Origin: a virus
Length of the DNA stretch: 41,224 nt
IMG/VR virus record: IMGVR_UViG_3300037264_005018
Span: 1-41,224 of that record
Reading direction: 5' to 3' (one strand)
Position numbers and translations under genes: made by a program. The notes under the pieces were generated by a model. The model was given only the letters and a program-made list of their open reading frames with translations, was not told the DNA's origin and did no database searches. How positions within the stretch are numbered: the first letter of the stretch is position 1; every line of letters begins with the position of its first letter. Shown in pieces: positions 1 through 7,577 of this stretch.

Positions 1-43
1 CTCGTGCGTGTGATCCGGATGCTCCGGCGATCCTGGCGATTTG

Positions 44-57
44 ATAGCCGCGGCTAT
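44..57. promoter_or_regulatory. Palindromic operator-like site (ATAGC/GCTAT family, copy A)
   Basis: A perfect 14-bp palindrome, ATAGCCGCGGCTAT, is followed by GGGT. It lies just upstream of the small XRE-type gene. Close relatives occur at 481-495, 512-526, 935-948 and 976-990, each in front of a gene, and a related palindrome family lies at 25779-25864. The role as operator or extended -10 promoter is inferred. Confidence 0.5.
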
Positions 58-81
58 GGGTCTTTGGAGGTGCGTGCGATC

Positions 82-291
82 GTGCTCAACGACGGAGCGG
101 CGCGGCTCGCGTGCGTGCGGGGGACGCAGGGCCGGATCGCGCGAAAAATCGGCGTGCGGCAGCCGACCGTGAGCGATTGGGTGACGGGAAAGAAGAAACC
201 GGAGCACACGAACCGCATGCTGCTCGAGAAAAACTACGGCATCCCCAACGACGCGTGGGACCGACCAGCGGAGGAGCCCGCGGCCGCGTGA
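82..291 (+). CDS. Small XRE/Cro-type helix-turn-helix protein
   Basis: A small DNA-binding protein, probably a phage transcription regulator. The segment QGRIARKIGVRQPTVSDW followed by GKKKP reads as an XRE/Cro-type helix-turn-helix (helices 2 and 3, with the usual turn). The open frame extends back to position 4, but GTG at 82 is preferred because GGAGG lies at 66-70. GTG at 70 is another option. The gene sits immediately downstream of palindrome 44-57, so it may be regulated through that site. If the genome is circular, the true 5' end could lie across the window junction. Its specific target is unknown. Confidence 0.6.
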   Translation: MLNDGAARLACVRGTQGRIARKIGVRQPTVSDWVTGKKKPEHTNRMLLEKNYGIPNDAWDRPAEEPAAA

Positions 292-528
292 GTGCCTGCA
301 GCTCCGTGCTCGTGGTGAGCGACCGCGCCCCTCGGCGAGTCGGTCGGCCTCGCGTGCACCGGGCACCACGGGCCCAGCGAGGGGCACCGGGCCGTCGGCG
401 GGCGCATCACCTGGACCGATGCGGAGGCCGCGCGGATGGCGCGGCACACGGGCCCGCCGCGGCATCTGTGGCGCTCGCCTATACGCTGCGGCTATGGGTT
501 TCTGACGCCATATACGCTCCTGCTATAG
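288..528 (+). pseudogene. Possible frameshifted small ORF
   Basis: GTG at 288 overlaps the stop of the preceding gene. The first frame has high GC3 up to about 330. From 331 the coding-like pattern moves to the +1 frame (LGESVGLACTGHHGPS onward) and runs to TAG at 526-528, inside palindrome pair 481-526. The second frame has no start codon of its own near 331. This could be a decayed gene, a sequencing indel near the run of C at 328-331, or chance. No family is recognised. Confidence 0.25.
481..526. promoter_or_regulatory. Pair of ATAGC/GCTAT-family sites (copies B and C)
   Basis: ATACGCTGCGGCTAT (481-495) and ATACGCTCCTGCTAT (512-526) are separated by GGGTTTCTGACGCCAT. The same ordered pair is repeated at 935-990, including GCTATGGGTTTCTGAC and TATACGCTCCTGCTATAG. 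TGCTATAG and GGCTATGG resemble extended -10 elements. The pair sits 27 bp before the ATG of the next gene, so I infer a tandem promoter or operator. Confidence 0.55.
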
Positions 529-552
529 GTTTCGGCCCCACGCTGCGCGGAA

Positions 553-930
553 ATGAGCGCTGCTCCCGTCGTCGCCCCACCGATCCCGATGCACACCACG
601 GCCGCGCTGGCGGCCGACTACCTCAGCGTGAAGGCGGAGGCCGAGCGCCTGGCCGAGCGCGGCGAGCAGCTCCGGCAGGCGCTGCTCGCGCGCATGACGA
701 GCGAGGGCCAATCGGCGGTGACGGTGACCGGACGGGGCCGCGTCGTGCTCGTAAAGGGGTCGACGAAGAGCCAGGTCGACGTGAAGGCCTGCGCAGTGCG
801 CATCGGCGAGCTCGCCGGCGAGCTCCGCGCCCTCGGCCGAGAGGCCGACGACTCCCTCCCTCTCGGCGTCGTCACCACGCACGACACCGTGCGCGTCGTC
901 TGGCCGCGTCGACCCAGCGCCGGCAAGTAG
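553..930 (+). CDS. Hypothetical protein upstream of terminase
   Basis: A 125-residue protein of unrecognised family. Residues about 15-45 are Ala/Glu/Arg rich and helical (AEAERLAERGEQLRQALLAR). A beta-like segment with VTVTGRGRVVLVKG follows, then a second helix around 75-95. The N-terminal helix and beta hairpin resemble small phage-encoded nucleic-acid-binding or siphovirus Gp157-like helical proteins only superficially. ATG 553 follows a GCGGAA stretch. The gene is bracketed by two copies of the palindrome pair (481-526 and 935-990). Codon use is typical of the window. Confidence 0.6.
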   Translation: MSAAPVVAPPIPMHTTAALAADYLSVKAEAERLAERGEQLRQALLARMTSEGQSAVTVTGRGRVVLVKGSTKSQVDVKACAVRIGELAGELRALGREADDSLPLGVVTTHDTVRVVWPRRPSAGK

Positions 931-934
931 GAAT

Positions 935-990
935 ATAGCCGCTGCTATGGGTTTCTGACTCAAGCCCTGTCGCTTATACGCTCCTGCTAT
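935..990. promoter_or_regulatory. Pair of ATAGC/GCTAT-family sites (copies D and E) before the head operon
   Basis: ATAGCCGCTGCTAT (935-948) and ATACGCTCCTGCTAT (976-990) repeat the arrangement seen at 481-526, including the shared words GCTATGGGTTTCTGAC and TATACGCTCCTGCTATAG. They lie 27 bp before the ATG of the terminase small subunit, which is the first gene of the long rightward structural operon. This is my best candidate for the late promoter or its operator (inference). Confidence 0.55.
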
Positions 991-1016
991 AGCGATCGGA
1001 CTCAGGCTCGAGCTTC

Positions 1017-1769
1017 ATGGCCGAGCGCTGCACAATCTGCAAGGACCCGCGACGTGCCGCCATCGAGGCGGCCGCCGTGTCTGGCGACCTGCAGGGCGTT
1101 GCCGTCCGGTTCGGGACGAGCCGCGTAACGCTCCAACGACACGCGAAGCACGGGCCCGCAGAAGAGGCGCCGGCGCCCGCGGCGGCGCTGGCGCCCCCGA
1201 GCGTATCGTCTACGAATCCAGCCCCGTCGGCATCATCGCCAAAGGTGGTCCCGATCCGGCGCGACATGAAGCCCGCGAACGCGGAGTCGCCGGCGCCGGC
1301 GCCGGCGGCCGCGACGTGCCCTGTCTGCGCGCACCCGATGCGAAGCGACATCGAGGGTGCGATCGCCGCAAACGAGGTGTGGTCGAAGATCGGCCGACAC
1401 TTCTTCATCGACTGGGCCGCGGTCAAGGCGCACTCCGACACGTGCCTTGGCAGCACGCTCCGCGGCGCCAAGGGTGACGCGCGAGCGCGCTGCCTGCTCC
1501 TCGTCGAGCGCGTCGAGTCGTTGATCGTCGCGGCCGAGACCGACGAGTTCGCGAGCTACAAGGACCGCGCGTCGCTCATCTCCGCGGCGCGCGGCACGCT
1601 CGAGCTGCTCGGCCGGTTCACCGGCGAGCTCGGGCCCGACCGCGAGATCGTCGTCGTCGAGTCGGCGAGGTGGAAGCGGATCGAGGCCGCGCTCGCGGAG
1701 GCCCTCGCGCCGCACCCCGCGGCGGCGGCCGCGGTCGCCAAGGCGCTCCAGGCGCTCGAGGCGGCATGA
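1017..1769 (+). CDS. Putative terminase small subunit
   Basis: Likely DNA-recognition subunit of the packaging motor, assigned mainly from position directly before the large terminase. The 250-residue protein has two related Cys-containing modules. Residues about 5-45 hold CTICKDPRR followed by VAVRFGTSRVTLQRH, a helix-turn-helix with a terminal His. Residues about 100-140 hold CPVCAHPM followed by a similar helix and KAHSDTC. Each looks like a CxxC...H(x)nC zinc-binding HTH unit. An Ala/Pro linker separates them and a long helical C-terminus follows. The stop overlaps the next ATG (ATGA). Some phage small terminases carry such HTH modules, but a general regulator is possible. Confidence 0.55.
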   Translation: MAERCTICKDPRRAAIEAAAVSGDLQGVAVRFGTSRVTLQRHAKHGPAEEAPAPAAALAPPSVSSTNPAPSASSPKVVPIRRDMKPANAESPAPAPAAATCPVCAHPMRSDIEGAIAANEVWSKIGRHFFIDWAAVKAHSDTCLGSTLRGAKGDARARCLLLVERVESLIVAAETDEFASYKDRASLISAARGTLELLGRFTGELGPDREIVVVESARWKRIEAALAEALAPHPAAAAAVAKALQALEAA

Positions 1770-1873
1770 GCGAGCACCTCGACGGTCAGGGGGCGACGAT
1801 CAAGGTCGCCTGGCCCGAGGTCCAGCTCGAGGGCGATGCGCTCCTCTCACCCCAGATTCCGGAGCGCGCGTGA
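1766..1873 (+). CDS. Small hypothetical protein (35 aa) between the terminase genes
   Basis: This short frame starts with ATG overlapping the upstream stop (ATGA at 1766) and ends with TGA overlapping the GTG start of the large terminase (GTGA at 1870). The double overlap suggests translational coupling. The peptide has no Cys and no membrane segment, and no family is recognised. It could be a coupling ORF with no protein function. Confidence 0.45.
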   Translation: MSEHLDGQGATIKVAWPEVQLEGDALLSPQIPERA

Positions 1874-3528
1874 CGGCGCCGACGAGAGACCGCGTTGCGA
1901 AGCTCGGCAGGGGCCGCGCCGGTGTGACGATGGCAGGCGCGCTCGCAGGCGCCATCCTCGCGGCGTCAGCGGCCGCGCACCGCATTGAGTGGCCGTCTCC
2001 GAAGTGGCGCGACGACCCCGTCGGCTTCTTCCGCGACGTCGTGGGCGTGGAGCCGTGGAGCAAACAGGCCGAGATCATCGAGGCTGTTCGAGATCACAAG
2101 TTCGTGTCGGTCCGCGCCGGTCAGAAGGTCTCGAAGAGCCACGCTTGCGCCGGCCTCGCGCTCTGGTTTTACGCGTCGTTCCCAGATGCGCGCGTCGTGA
2201 TGACGAGCGTCACCGATCGACAGGTCAACCGCGTGCTGTGGCGCGAGCTCCGGAAAATGTACGCGCGCACCGGTCGCTGCGCGACATGCCGCAAGGACGA
2301 GCCGCGCGGCCCGCGCCCGTGTCCGCACTCGAGCGAGCTCGACGGCGAAATCTACGACCTGGCGCGCTCAGGTCTGAAAGGACCACCGCCGGACTTCCGT
2401 GAGATCGTCGGGTTCACGGCCAAGGAGAGCGAGGCGGTCGCCGGCTTCTCCGGCGCGAACCTGCTCTACATCGCCGACGAGGCCTCGGGGATCGCCGACG
2501 AGGTCATCGAGGCGATGCTCGGCAATTGCGCCGGCGGCGGGCGCGTCCTGCTGACTGGCAATCCGACGCGCATCGAGGGCTACTTCTACGACACCCATCA
2601 CTCGAAGCGCGAGCACTGGAAGACGCTCCACGTATCGAGCGAGGACAGCCCCAACGTGATCCAGGGTCGCGAGGTCATTCCAGGCCTCGCGGGCCGCGAG
2701 TGGGTCGAGCGGATGCGAGGCGAGTGGGGCGAGGACAGCGCCCTTTATCGCATCCGGGTCAAAGGCGAGTTCGCCGCGCTCGACGAGCAGCGCAAGGTGA
2801 TCCAGGTCTCGCTCGTCACCGACGCCGAGGAGCGTTGGTTCGACGAGGACAGCCTCGACACCTCGGGCCGGCTCCACGTTGGTGTCGACTGCGCGCGCTA
2901 CGGCGACGATGACGCGGCGATTGCGCCGCGCCGTGGCGATCGGGTGCTCGAGGTCGTCACGCACCAGAAGCTCAGCGAGAAGAAGCTCGCCTTCGAGGTG
3001 CTCCAGGTCGTGCGCGCGCACCGCAAGGCGGGCGAGCGCAAGGCGCTCGTGAAGGTGGACGCGTGCGGCACGATCGGGCGCACCGTCGCCTTCGAGCTCC
3101 GCGCGTACGAGGACGAGATCGAGATCGTCCCCGTCGACGTCTCGCGGCGCTCGACGCTCCCGAACGAGTATCCGCTCCTCCGCGATCAACTTTGGTTCGC
3201 GGCGCGCGGCTGGCTCAAAGAGGGCGGCGCGCTGCCGACCGATCCGAAGCTCGCGGCCGAGCTCGTCGCACCGCGGTTCAGCTTCGACGAGAGGGGCCGC
3301 CGCAAGGTGGAGCCCAAAGACATCACGCGGCAGACGCTCAAGCGCTCGCCGGACCGCGCAGACGCTGTGACGCTCTCCATCTGGGAGCCCAGCGCCCACC
3401 GCGCCGACGAGCCCGACGACGACCAGGGCGCCGAGGGCGAGCCTCCCCCGGCCGCGATGGACCCATACGCCACGGCTGGCGCTGACGCGCACGACAGCGG
3501 CATCGACCCCTATCGAGGCGTCTCGTGA
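1870..3528 (+). CDS. Terminase large subunit (ATPase and nuclease)
   Basis: Motor of DNA packaging: the ATPase pumps DNA into the prohead and the nuclease cuts the concatemer. The 552-residue protein shows an N-terminal ATPase with the deviant Walker A region RAGQKVSKS (about residue 79), Walker B NLLYIADEAS (about 198-207, with DE) and motif III LTGNPT (about 230). The C-terminal RNase H-like nuclease shows HVGVDCARYGDDDAA (first Asp, about 340), VKVDACGTIG (about 395) and DRADAV (last Asp, about 497). The insert CATC...CPH near 137-155 may bind zinc. The start is GTG 1870, coupled to the upstream stop. The stop overlaps the portal start. Confidence 0.9.
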   Translation: MTAPTRDRVAKLGRGRAGVTMAGALAGAILAASAAAHRIEWPSPKWRDDPVGFFRDVVGVEPWSKQAEIIEAVRDHKFVSVRAGQKVSKSHACAGLALWFYASFPDARVVMTSVTDRQVNRVLWRELRKMYARTGRCATCRKDEPRGPRPCPHSSELDGEIYDLARSGLKGPPPDFREIVGFTAKESEAVAGFSGANLLYIADEASGIADEVIEAMLGNCAGGGRVLLTGNPTRIEGYFYDTHHSKREHWKTLHVSSEDSPNVIQGREVIPGLAGREWVERMRGEWGEDSALYRIRVKGEFAALDEQRKVIQVSLVTDAEERWFDEDSLDTSGRLHVGVDCARYGDDDAAIAPRRGDRVLEVVTHQKLSEKKLAFEVLQVVRAHRKAGERKALVKVDACGTIGRTVAFELRAYEDEIEIVPVDVSRRSTLPNEYPLLRDQLWFAARGWLKEGGALPTDPKLAAELVAPRFSFDERGRRKVEPKDITRQTLKRSPDRADAVTLSIWEPSAHRADEPDDDQGAEGEPPPAAMDPYATAGADAHDSGIDPYRGVS

Positions 3529-5069
3529 TTGGGCGCGTGGTCCGCACCGTTCGCAGCGCGGTCGCCTCGCTGTTCGGCGTCCCGCTTGCGCCCGCGGCGC
3601 TCCCATCGGCGGCACCGGCGACGTCGACGGCACCCACCGCGGGGCGGTCACGGCGCCGAAAGAAGCGCGCGAGCCCGCAGACCTTCGCCAAGACGCGCTG
3701 GTACCAGCGCGACGTCGAGAGCGCGCAGCACCAAGCATCGAACGGCGACCTCGGGCTCGTCGGGCGCCTCTATCGAGCCTTCGCTCGCGACGGCTATGCG
3801 CAGCTCCTCGGCACGCGCGCGGGCGGCCTGATCCGTCTGCCGAAGCGCTTCAAGGGCGACCCCGAGGCGGTGGCCTTCCTCGAGGCCGGCGCCTTCAAGA
3901 AGGCGCTCCCATCGGCCGAGCTCGAGCTGATGGATCGCGACGGGTTCGTGGTCGGCGTTTCGATCGCCGAGTTCCTCGACGTCGACGGTCTCCCCTATCC
4001 GGTGCTCTGTCGGCTCGATCCTGAGTTCCTGCGCTACCACGCATGGGAGGACGCCTGGTACTACCAGACGACCAGCCGGCTCGAGCGTGTCGTCCCGGGG
4101 GATGGCCGGTGGGTCCTGCATCTCCGCGGCGGACGCGTGGAGCCGTGGAACAACGGGATCTGGCCCGCGCTCGGGCGCGCCTTCGTGTCGAAGGAGCACG
4201 CGCTCTACCTGCGCGACAACTGGCTCGGCAAGCTCGCCAACGCGGCGCGCGCGGCGGTGTCACCGCAGGGCGCGAGCGAGGAGCACGCGCAGTCGTGGTT
4301 TCAGAAGGTGATGGCGTGGGGCGTCAACACCGTGTTCGGCATGCGCCCCGGCTATGACGTCAAGCTCATCGAGAGCAACGGTCGAGGATTCGAGGGCTTC
4401 AAAGAGAGCATCGCCGACGCCAACCAAGAGTTCATGGTGGCGATTTCGGGCAGCACCGTGCTCGTCGACGGCGGGACGGGCTTCTCGAACCAGGACGTCC
4501 ATAAGTCGATCCGCGCCGACCTGATCCAGGGCGACGGCGACGCGCTCGCCGAGACGCTCGACGAGCAGGCGCTCCCGATCGTGCTCGAGGGCAACGTGCC
4601 TATCGGCTGTTGCGCGACCGTCGCGTGGGACACGCGCCCAGTCGCGAACATGAAGGCGGAGGCGGAGGCGCTCGTCGCGGCCGCCAAAGCGATCACGGAC
4701 CTGCGCGCCGCGCTCGAGCCCGACGGGATCCCGCTCGACACGCGGGCGCTCTGCGCGCGCTTCGCCGCTCCCGTGCGGGGCGACGTCGACGGCGACGCGA
4801 TCCCCGACGAGGAGATGCCGGACGGCTCCACGGGGAACGACGAAGCGGAGATGGACCCGGCGGACGCGCCCGAGCTCACGGACGAGGACGTCGCACTGCT
4901 CGCTGCGGAGATGACGCGGCACGGGATCGCTCGCTGCGAACACCAGCGCGTCAATCGCTGCCGGGACTGCGGCATCGAGCGCACGCGGGGCTTCAAGGTC
5001 GGTAAGGGAGGCGTCCCCGCGTGGCGCGTGTCGTGGCGGCCCATCCGCCGCCGGGCGGTCGCGGCATGA
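3525..5069 (+). CDS. Portal protein (Mu gp29/DUF935-like)
   Basis: Forms the dodecameric DNA gate at the capsid vertex. The 514-residue protein has the region ANQEFMVAISGSTVLVDGG followed by DVHKSIRADLIQGDGDALAETLDEQ, the pattern of the Mu-type (DUF935) portal family, where a helix before the C-terminal wing carries the RxDLIxxDA-like motif. Earlier signatures include MDRDGFVVGVSIAEF and WYYQTTSRLERV. The C-terminal 60 residues add a Cys/His cluster (CEHQRVNRCRDCGIER) that may bind zinc and is not a usual portal feature. GTG 3525 overlaps the terminase stop. Confidence 0.85.
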   Translation: MIGRVVRTVRSAVASLFGVPLAPAALPSAAPATSTAPTAGRSRRRKKRASPQTFAKTRWYQRDVESAQHQASNGDLGLVGRLYRAFARDGYAQLLGTRAGGLIRLPKRFKGDPEAVAFLEAGAFKKALPSAELELMDRDGFVVGVSIAEFLDVDGLPYPVLCRLDPEFLRYHAWEDAWYYQTTSRLERVVPGDGRWVLHLRGGRVEPWNNGIWPALGRAFVSKEHALYLRDNWLGKLANAARAAVSPQGASEEHAQSWFQKVMAWGVNTVFGMRPGYDVKLIESNGRGFEGFKESIADANQEFMVAISGSTVLVDGGTGFSNQDVHKSIRADLIQGDGDALAETLDEQALPIVLEGNVPIGCCATVAWDTRPVANMKAEAEALVAAAKAITDLRAALEPDGIPLDTRALCARFAAPVRGDVDGDAIPDEEMPDGSTGNDEAEMDPADAPELTDEDVALLAAEMTRHGIARCEHQRVNRCRDCGIERTRGFKVGKGGVPAWRVSWRPIRRRAVAA

Positions 5070-6133
5070 ACCGCCCCGACCTCAACACCATCGGACCTTA
5101 CTGGCTCCGCGCGCTGCGTCTCCTCGATTGGCGTGTCTCGTTCGAATACGTGCGCGACCTGTGCGCCGACGACGGCTCACCCGTTTACGGCCTGTGCTCA
5201 CGCGTCGTCGACAACAAGACGGCTCACATCCGCGTGCGCGACCCCGAGACGCCGATCCCCGGAGCCGTCGAGAACGACCCCGAAGAGGTGGTGATCCACG
5301 AGGTCTCACACCTGCACTTCGCGCCCTTCGACACGCGGCGTCCTGCTGAGGTCGCAGCGGAGGAGAACGCCGTATGGGCGTTTGCAGACGCACTGTTTGA
5401 ACACAAGGGCACTCCGCGTGCCCAGATGGTTGCGCGCGCCATGGTGGCTCACGCGCGCCCGCAGAAGGCTGCTGCGCCCGCAAGGGCCACCAGGAGAATG
5501 GTTATGGAAGGTCTCGCGATGTTGCTCGCGGCGCTCAAGGCGGCGCTTGCGATGGAGGACCCGCAGGCGGCCAAGGATGCCGCGTTGGGCATCCTGGCGG
5601 AGGCGGAGAAGGCCACAGGCAGCGCTCCGCCCGCGCCGGCAGAGGCGGCGCCGCCCGCGGAGGGCGAAGAGGAAGAGGAGCCCAAGCCTCCCGCGGCGAA
5701 GCCGGGAGCGACCAAGCCCGCTCCTGCGGCCCGCCCGGCGGCAACGAAGCCGCTCGACATGGCCGCCGTGCGCAAGATGGCGAGCGAGGCCGCGACGAGC
5801 ACGCTCGACGGCTACAAGCGCGACGAGCTGCTCGAGAAGAGCGGGAGCGCACTGTCGGCCGACGACCTCCGGTGGGCCAAGACGCAGCCGTACGACACCG
5901 TCCGTCGCATGGTCGGCCTCGCCGGCCCCAAGGAAGCGGCGAAGCCCTCGCCGCGTGGCACGTCGCCGGCGCGGGGCACGGGCACGGTCGACACGGTCGA
6001 GGACATCGTGAATCGGCGCATGGGGATCAAGGCCGTGCCGCCCCAGGCCGTCACCATCGATCCCATCTCCCGGAAGATGACGATCTCTGCTCTGCGCCCC
6101 GTGGTGGTGCAGAGCGCGGAAGGGGTGAAGTGA
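5066..6133 (+). CDS. Head maturation metalloprotease-like protein fused to scaffold
   Basis: Its position between portal and major capsid is where the capsid maturation protease and scaffold are encoded. Start ATG 5066 overlaps the portal stop. Residues 1-115 form a compact domain with VVIHEVSHLHF. HEVSH (78-82) is a zincin HExxH motif, and EE at 99-100 in a downstream helix could supply the third ligand. This resembles small phage metallopeptidase-like proteins with a VDDL...HELLHL pattern. Residues 147-355 are Ala/Pro/Glu-rich and helical, as in scaffolds. An internal SD and ATG at 5504 split the two halves. Protease activity on capsid proteins is inferred. Confidence 0.65.
   Translation: MNRPDLNTIGPYWLRALRLLDWRVSFEYVRDLCADDGSPVYGLCSRVVDNKTAHIRVRDPETPIPGAVENDPEEVVIHEVSHLHFAPFDTRRPAEVAAEENAVWAFADALFEHKGTPRAQMVARAMVAHARPQKAAAPARATRRMVMEGLAMLLAALKAALAMEDPQAAKDAALGILAEAEKATGSAPPAPAEAAPPAEGEEEEEPKPPAAKPGATKPAPAARPAATKPLDMAAVRKMASEAATSTLDGYKRDELLEKSGSALSADDLRWAKTQPYDTVRRMVGLAGPKEAAKPSPRGTSPARGTGTVDTVEDIVNRRMGIKAVPPQAVTIDPISRKMTISALRPVVVQSAEGVK
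5504..6133 (+). CDS. Nested in-frame scaffold protein (internal start)
   Basis: An internal ATG at 5504 (Met147 of the longer protein) is preceded by AGGAG at 5492-5496 with 7-nt spacing, one of the best ribosome binding sites in the module. It falls exactly at the boundary between the HExxH domain and the low-complexity helical part. Initiation here would make a separate 209-residue scaffold sharing the C-terminus of the protease. This copies the known nested protease/scaffold layout of lambda C/Nu3 and Mu I/Z. ATG 5498 is an alternative start. The product is inferred from layout. Confidence 0.6.
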   Translation: MEGLAMLLAALKAALAMEDPQAAKDAALGILAEAEKATGSAPPAPAEAAPPAEGEEEEEPKPPAAKPGATKPAPAARPAATKPLDMAAVRKMASEAATSTLDGYKRDELLEKSGSALSADDLRWAKTQPYDTVRRMVGLAGPKEAAKPSPRGTSPARGTGTVDTVEDIVNRRMGIKAVPPQAVTIDPISRKMTISALRPVVVQSAEGVK

Positions 6134-6134
6134 C

Positions 6135-7550
6135 ATGGCCGCGCTCCTCAAGGATCGGCCCGGCCGCATCGAGAAGATCGACCGCGCGAAGCTGCCTTTG
6201 AAGGCGGCCACCAAGGTCTACAAGGGCGGAGCCGCCGTCGCCGACATCGGTGCTCTGAGCGCCTCGCGCGGCTTCATCACGAAGGGCGCGGCGGCCGCCG
6301 ATCTGCTGGCGATCGGCCGGTTCAGTGAGACCATCGACAACACCGGCGCCAACGGCGCGAAGAGCGCCGAGGTCATCTTCCCGCGCGAGATCCATACGAT
6401 CTGGTGGGACAACGACACCGGCACTCCGGTCGTCGCCGCGGATCGCTTCTCGAAGTGCTATTTCGTCGACGACCATACGGTCACGTCGGATCCGACCGGG
6501 TCCAGCGTCGCCGGCATCGTGTTCGAGGTGCATGACACGCTCGTCGCCGTCATCCCGGCGGCGGCGACGGAGGGCTTCGACGCCAGTACGGCGGCCGACG
6601 TTCCCATCGTCGACGCGCTCGGGAAGTACACGAGCGGCAACGTCGAGGGCGCGCTCGCCGAGGCCACGACGACGGCGGAGCTCGCGGACACCGGTGGAGC
6701 GGACCTCATCGGCTTCGGGAGCATCACGGTCGGCGACAAGCTCGCTCTGCCCGACGTCGAGGTGTTCGACGTGTCGGGCACCTGGAGCAAGCCCGACGGG
6801 TGCACGACGGTGCACGTCATCGCGATCGGCGGCGGCGGCGGCGGTGGCTCCGGGGGCAACGACACGAGTGACAGCGGCGGCGGCGGCGGCGCGGGCGGGA
6901 CGATCGTCGAGGCGGTGTTCAAGGCCTCGGAGATCGGCGCGACCGTCACCGTCACCATCGGCGACGGTGGCACTGGCGGCGCGGCGAAGGCGGTGGCTGG
7001 CGACGGCAACGACGGGACCGACGGGGCTGCGTCGACGTTCGGCACGCTGCTGAGCGGACCGGGCGGCGCGAAGGGCCTCAAGGGTACCAACGCGTCGGGC
7101 ACGGCGGGCGCGGCGCTCACCACTCGCTACGTCAAGATCGGAGGCGCGGGCGGCGCGGGCAACGACGACTCCGCGGGTGTCGACGGCGAGCGCAGCTTCG
7201 CCGGTGGCGGCGGCGGCGGCGGCGGCGGCATCGACACCTCGAACCGCGCAGGCGGCGCGGGCGGTGGGCAGCCCTCGGGCACCACGGCGACCGCAGGCGG
7301 TGGTACCGCCGGCGCAGCTCCTGGCGGTGCCGGTGGAGCCGGCGCGGCGGCTGCGGCGGTCCAGCTCTGCCTCGGCGGCGCGGGCGGCGGTGGCGGCGCG
7401 GGGCGCGCGGCGGGCGGCAACGGCGGCGCCGGCGCCGTCGGTGGTGTGCCTGGCGGCGGCGGCGGCGGCTCCGGCGCTGGCGGCGCTGGCGTCGAGAGCG
7501 GCGTCGGCGGCGCGGGCGGCAAGGGCCGAGTCGTCGTCATCGCCTACTGA
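6135..7550 (+). CDS. Capsid decoration protein with C-terminal polyglycine domain
   Basis: Residues 1-145 read like a small capsid decoration (head stabilisation) protein: VYKGGAAVADIGALSASRGF, then VHDTLVAVIP. From about 205 a different module begins (VFDVSGTWSKPDGCTTVHVIAIGGGGGGG), the typical opening of phage glycine-rich adhesin domains, where T/W-xxPxG precedes a beta strand and Gly tracts. About 260 residues of GGAGG-type repeats follow, ending GRVVVIAY. Such domains fold as polyglycine-II sandwiches in T4-like gp38 adhesins. Here the domain would be displayed on the head. The gene starts 1 nt after the upstream stop and precedes the major capsid gene. Confidence 0.65.
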   Translation: MAALLKDRPGRIEKIDRAKLPLKAATKVYKGGAAVADIGALSASRGFITKGAAAADLLAIGRFSETIDNTGANGAKSAEVIFPREIHTIWWDNDTGTPVVAADRFSKCYFVDDHTVTSDPTGSSVAGIVFEVHDTLVAVIPAAATEGFDASTAADVPIVDALGKYTSGNVEGALAEATTTAELADTGGADLIGFGSITVGDKLALPDVEVFDVSGTWSKPDGCTTVHVIAIGGGGGGGSGGNDTSDSGGGGGAGGTIVEAVFKASEIGATVTVTIGDGGTGGAAKAVAGDGNDGTDGAASTFGTLLSGPGGAKGLKGTNASGTAGAALTTRYVKIGGAGGAGNDDSAGVDGERSFAGGGGGGGGGIDTSNRAGGAGGGQPSGTTATAGGGTAGAAPGGAGGAGAAAAAVQLCLGGAGGGGGAGRAAGGNGGAGAVGGVPGGGGGGSGAGGAGVESGVGGAGGKGRVVVIAY

Positions 7551-7577
7551 TCTGCGGATCGAAAGGGACTCTGAGAG

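Noticed and set aside
111-938. 275-residue plus-strand frame covering two small genes
   Set aside because: Overlaps the XRE gene and 553-930 in other frames; later part is Arg-rich shadow. Only its first codons (288-330) look coding.
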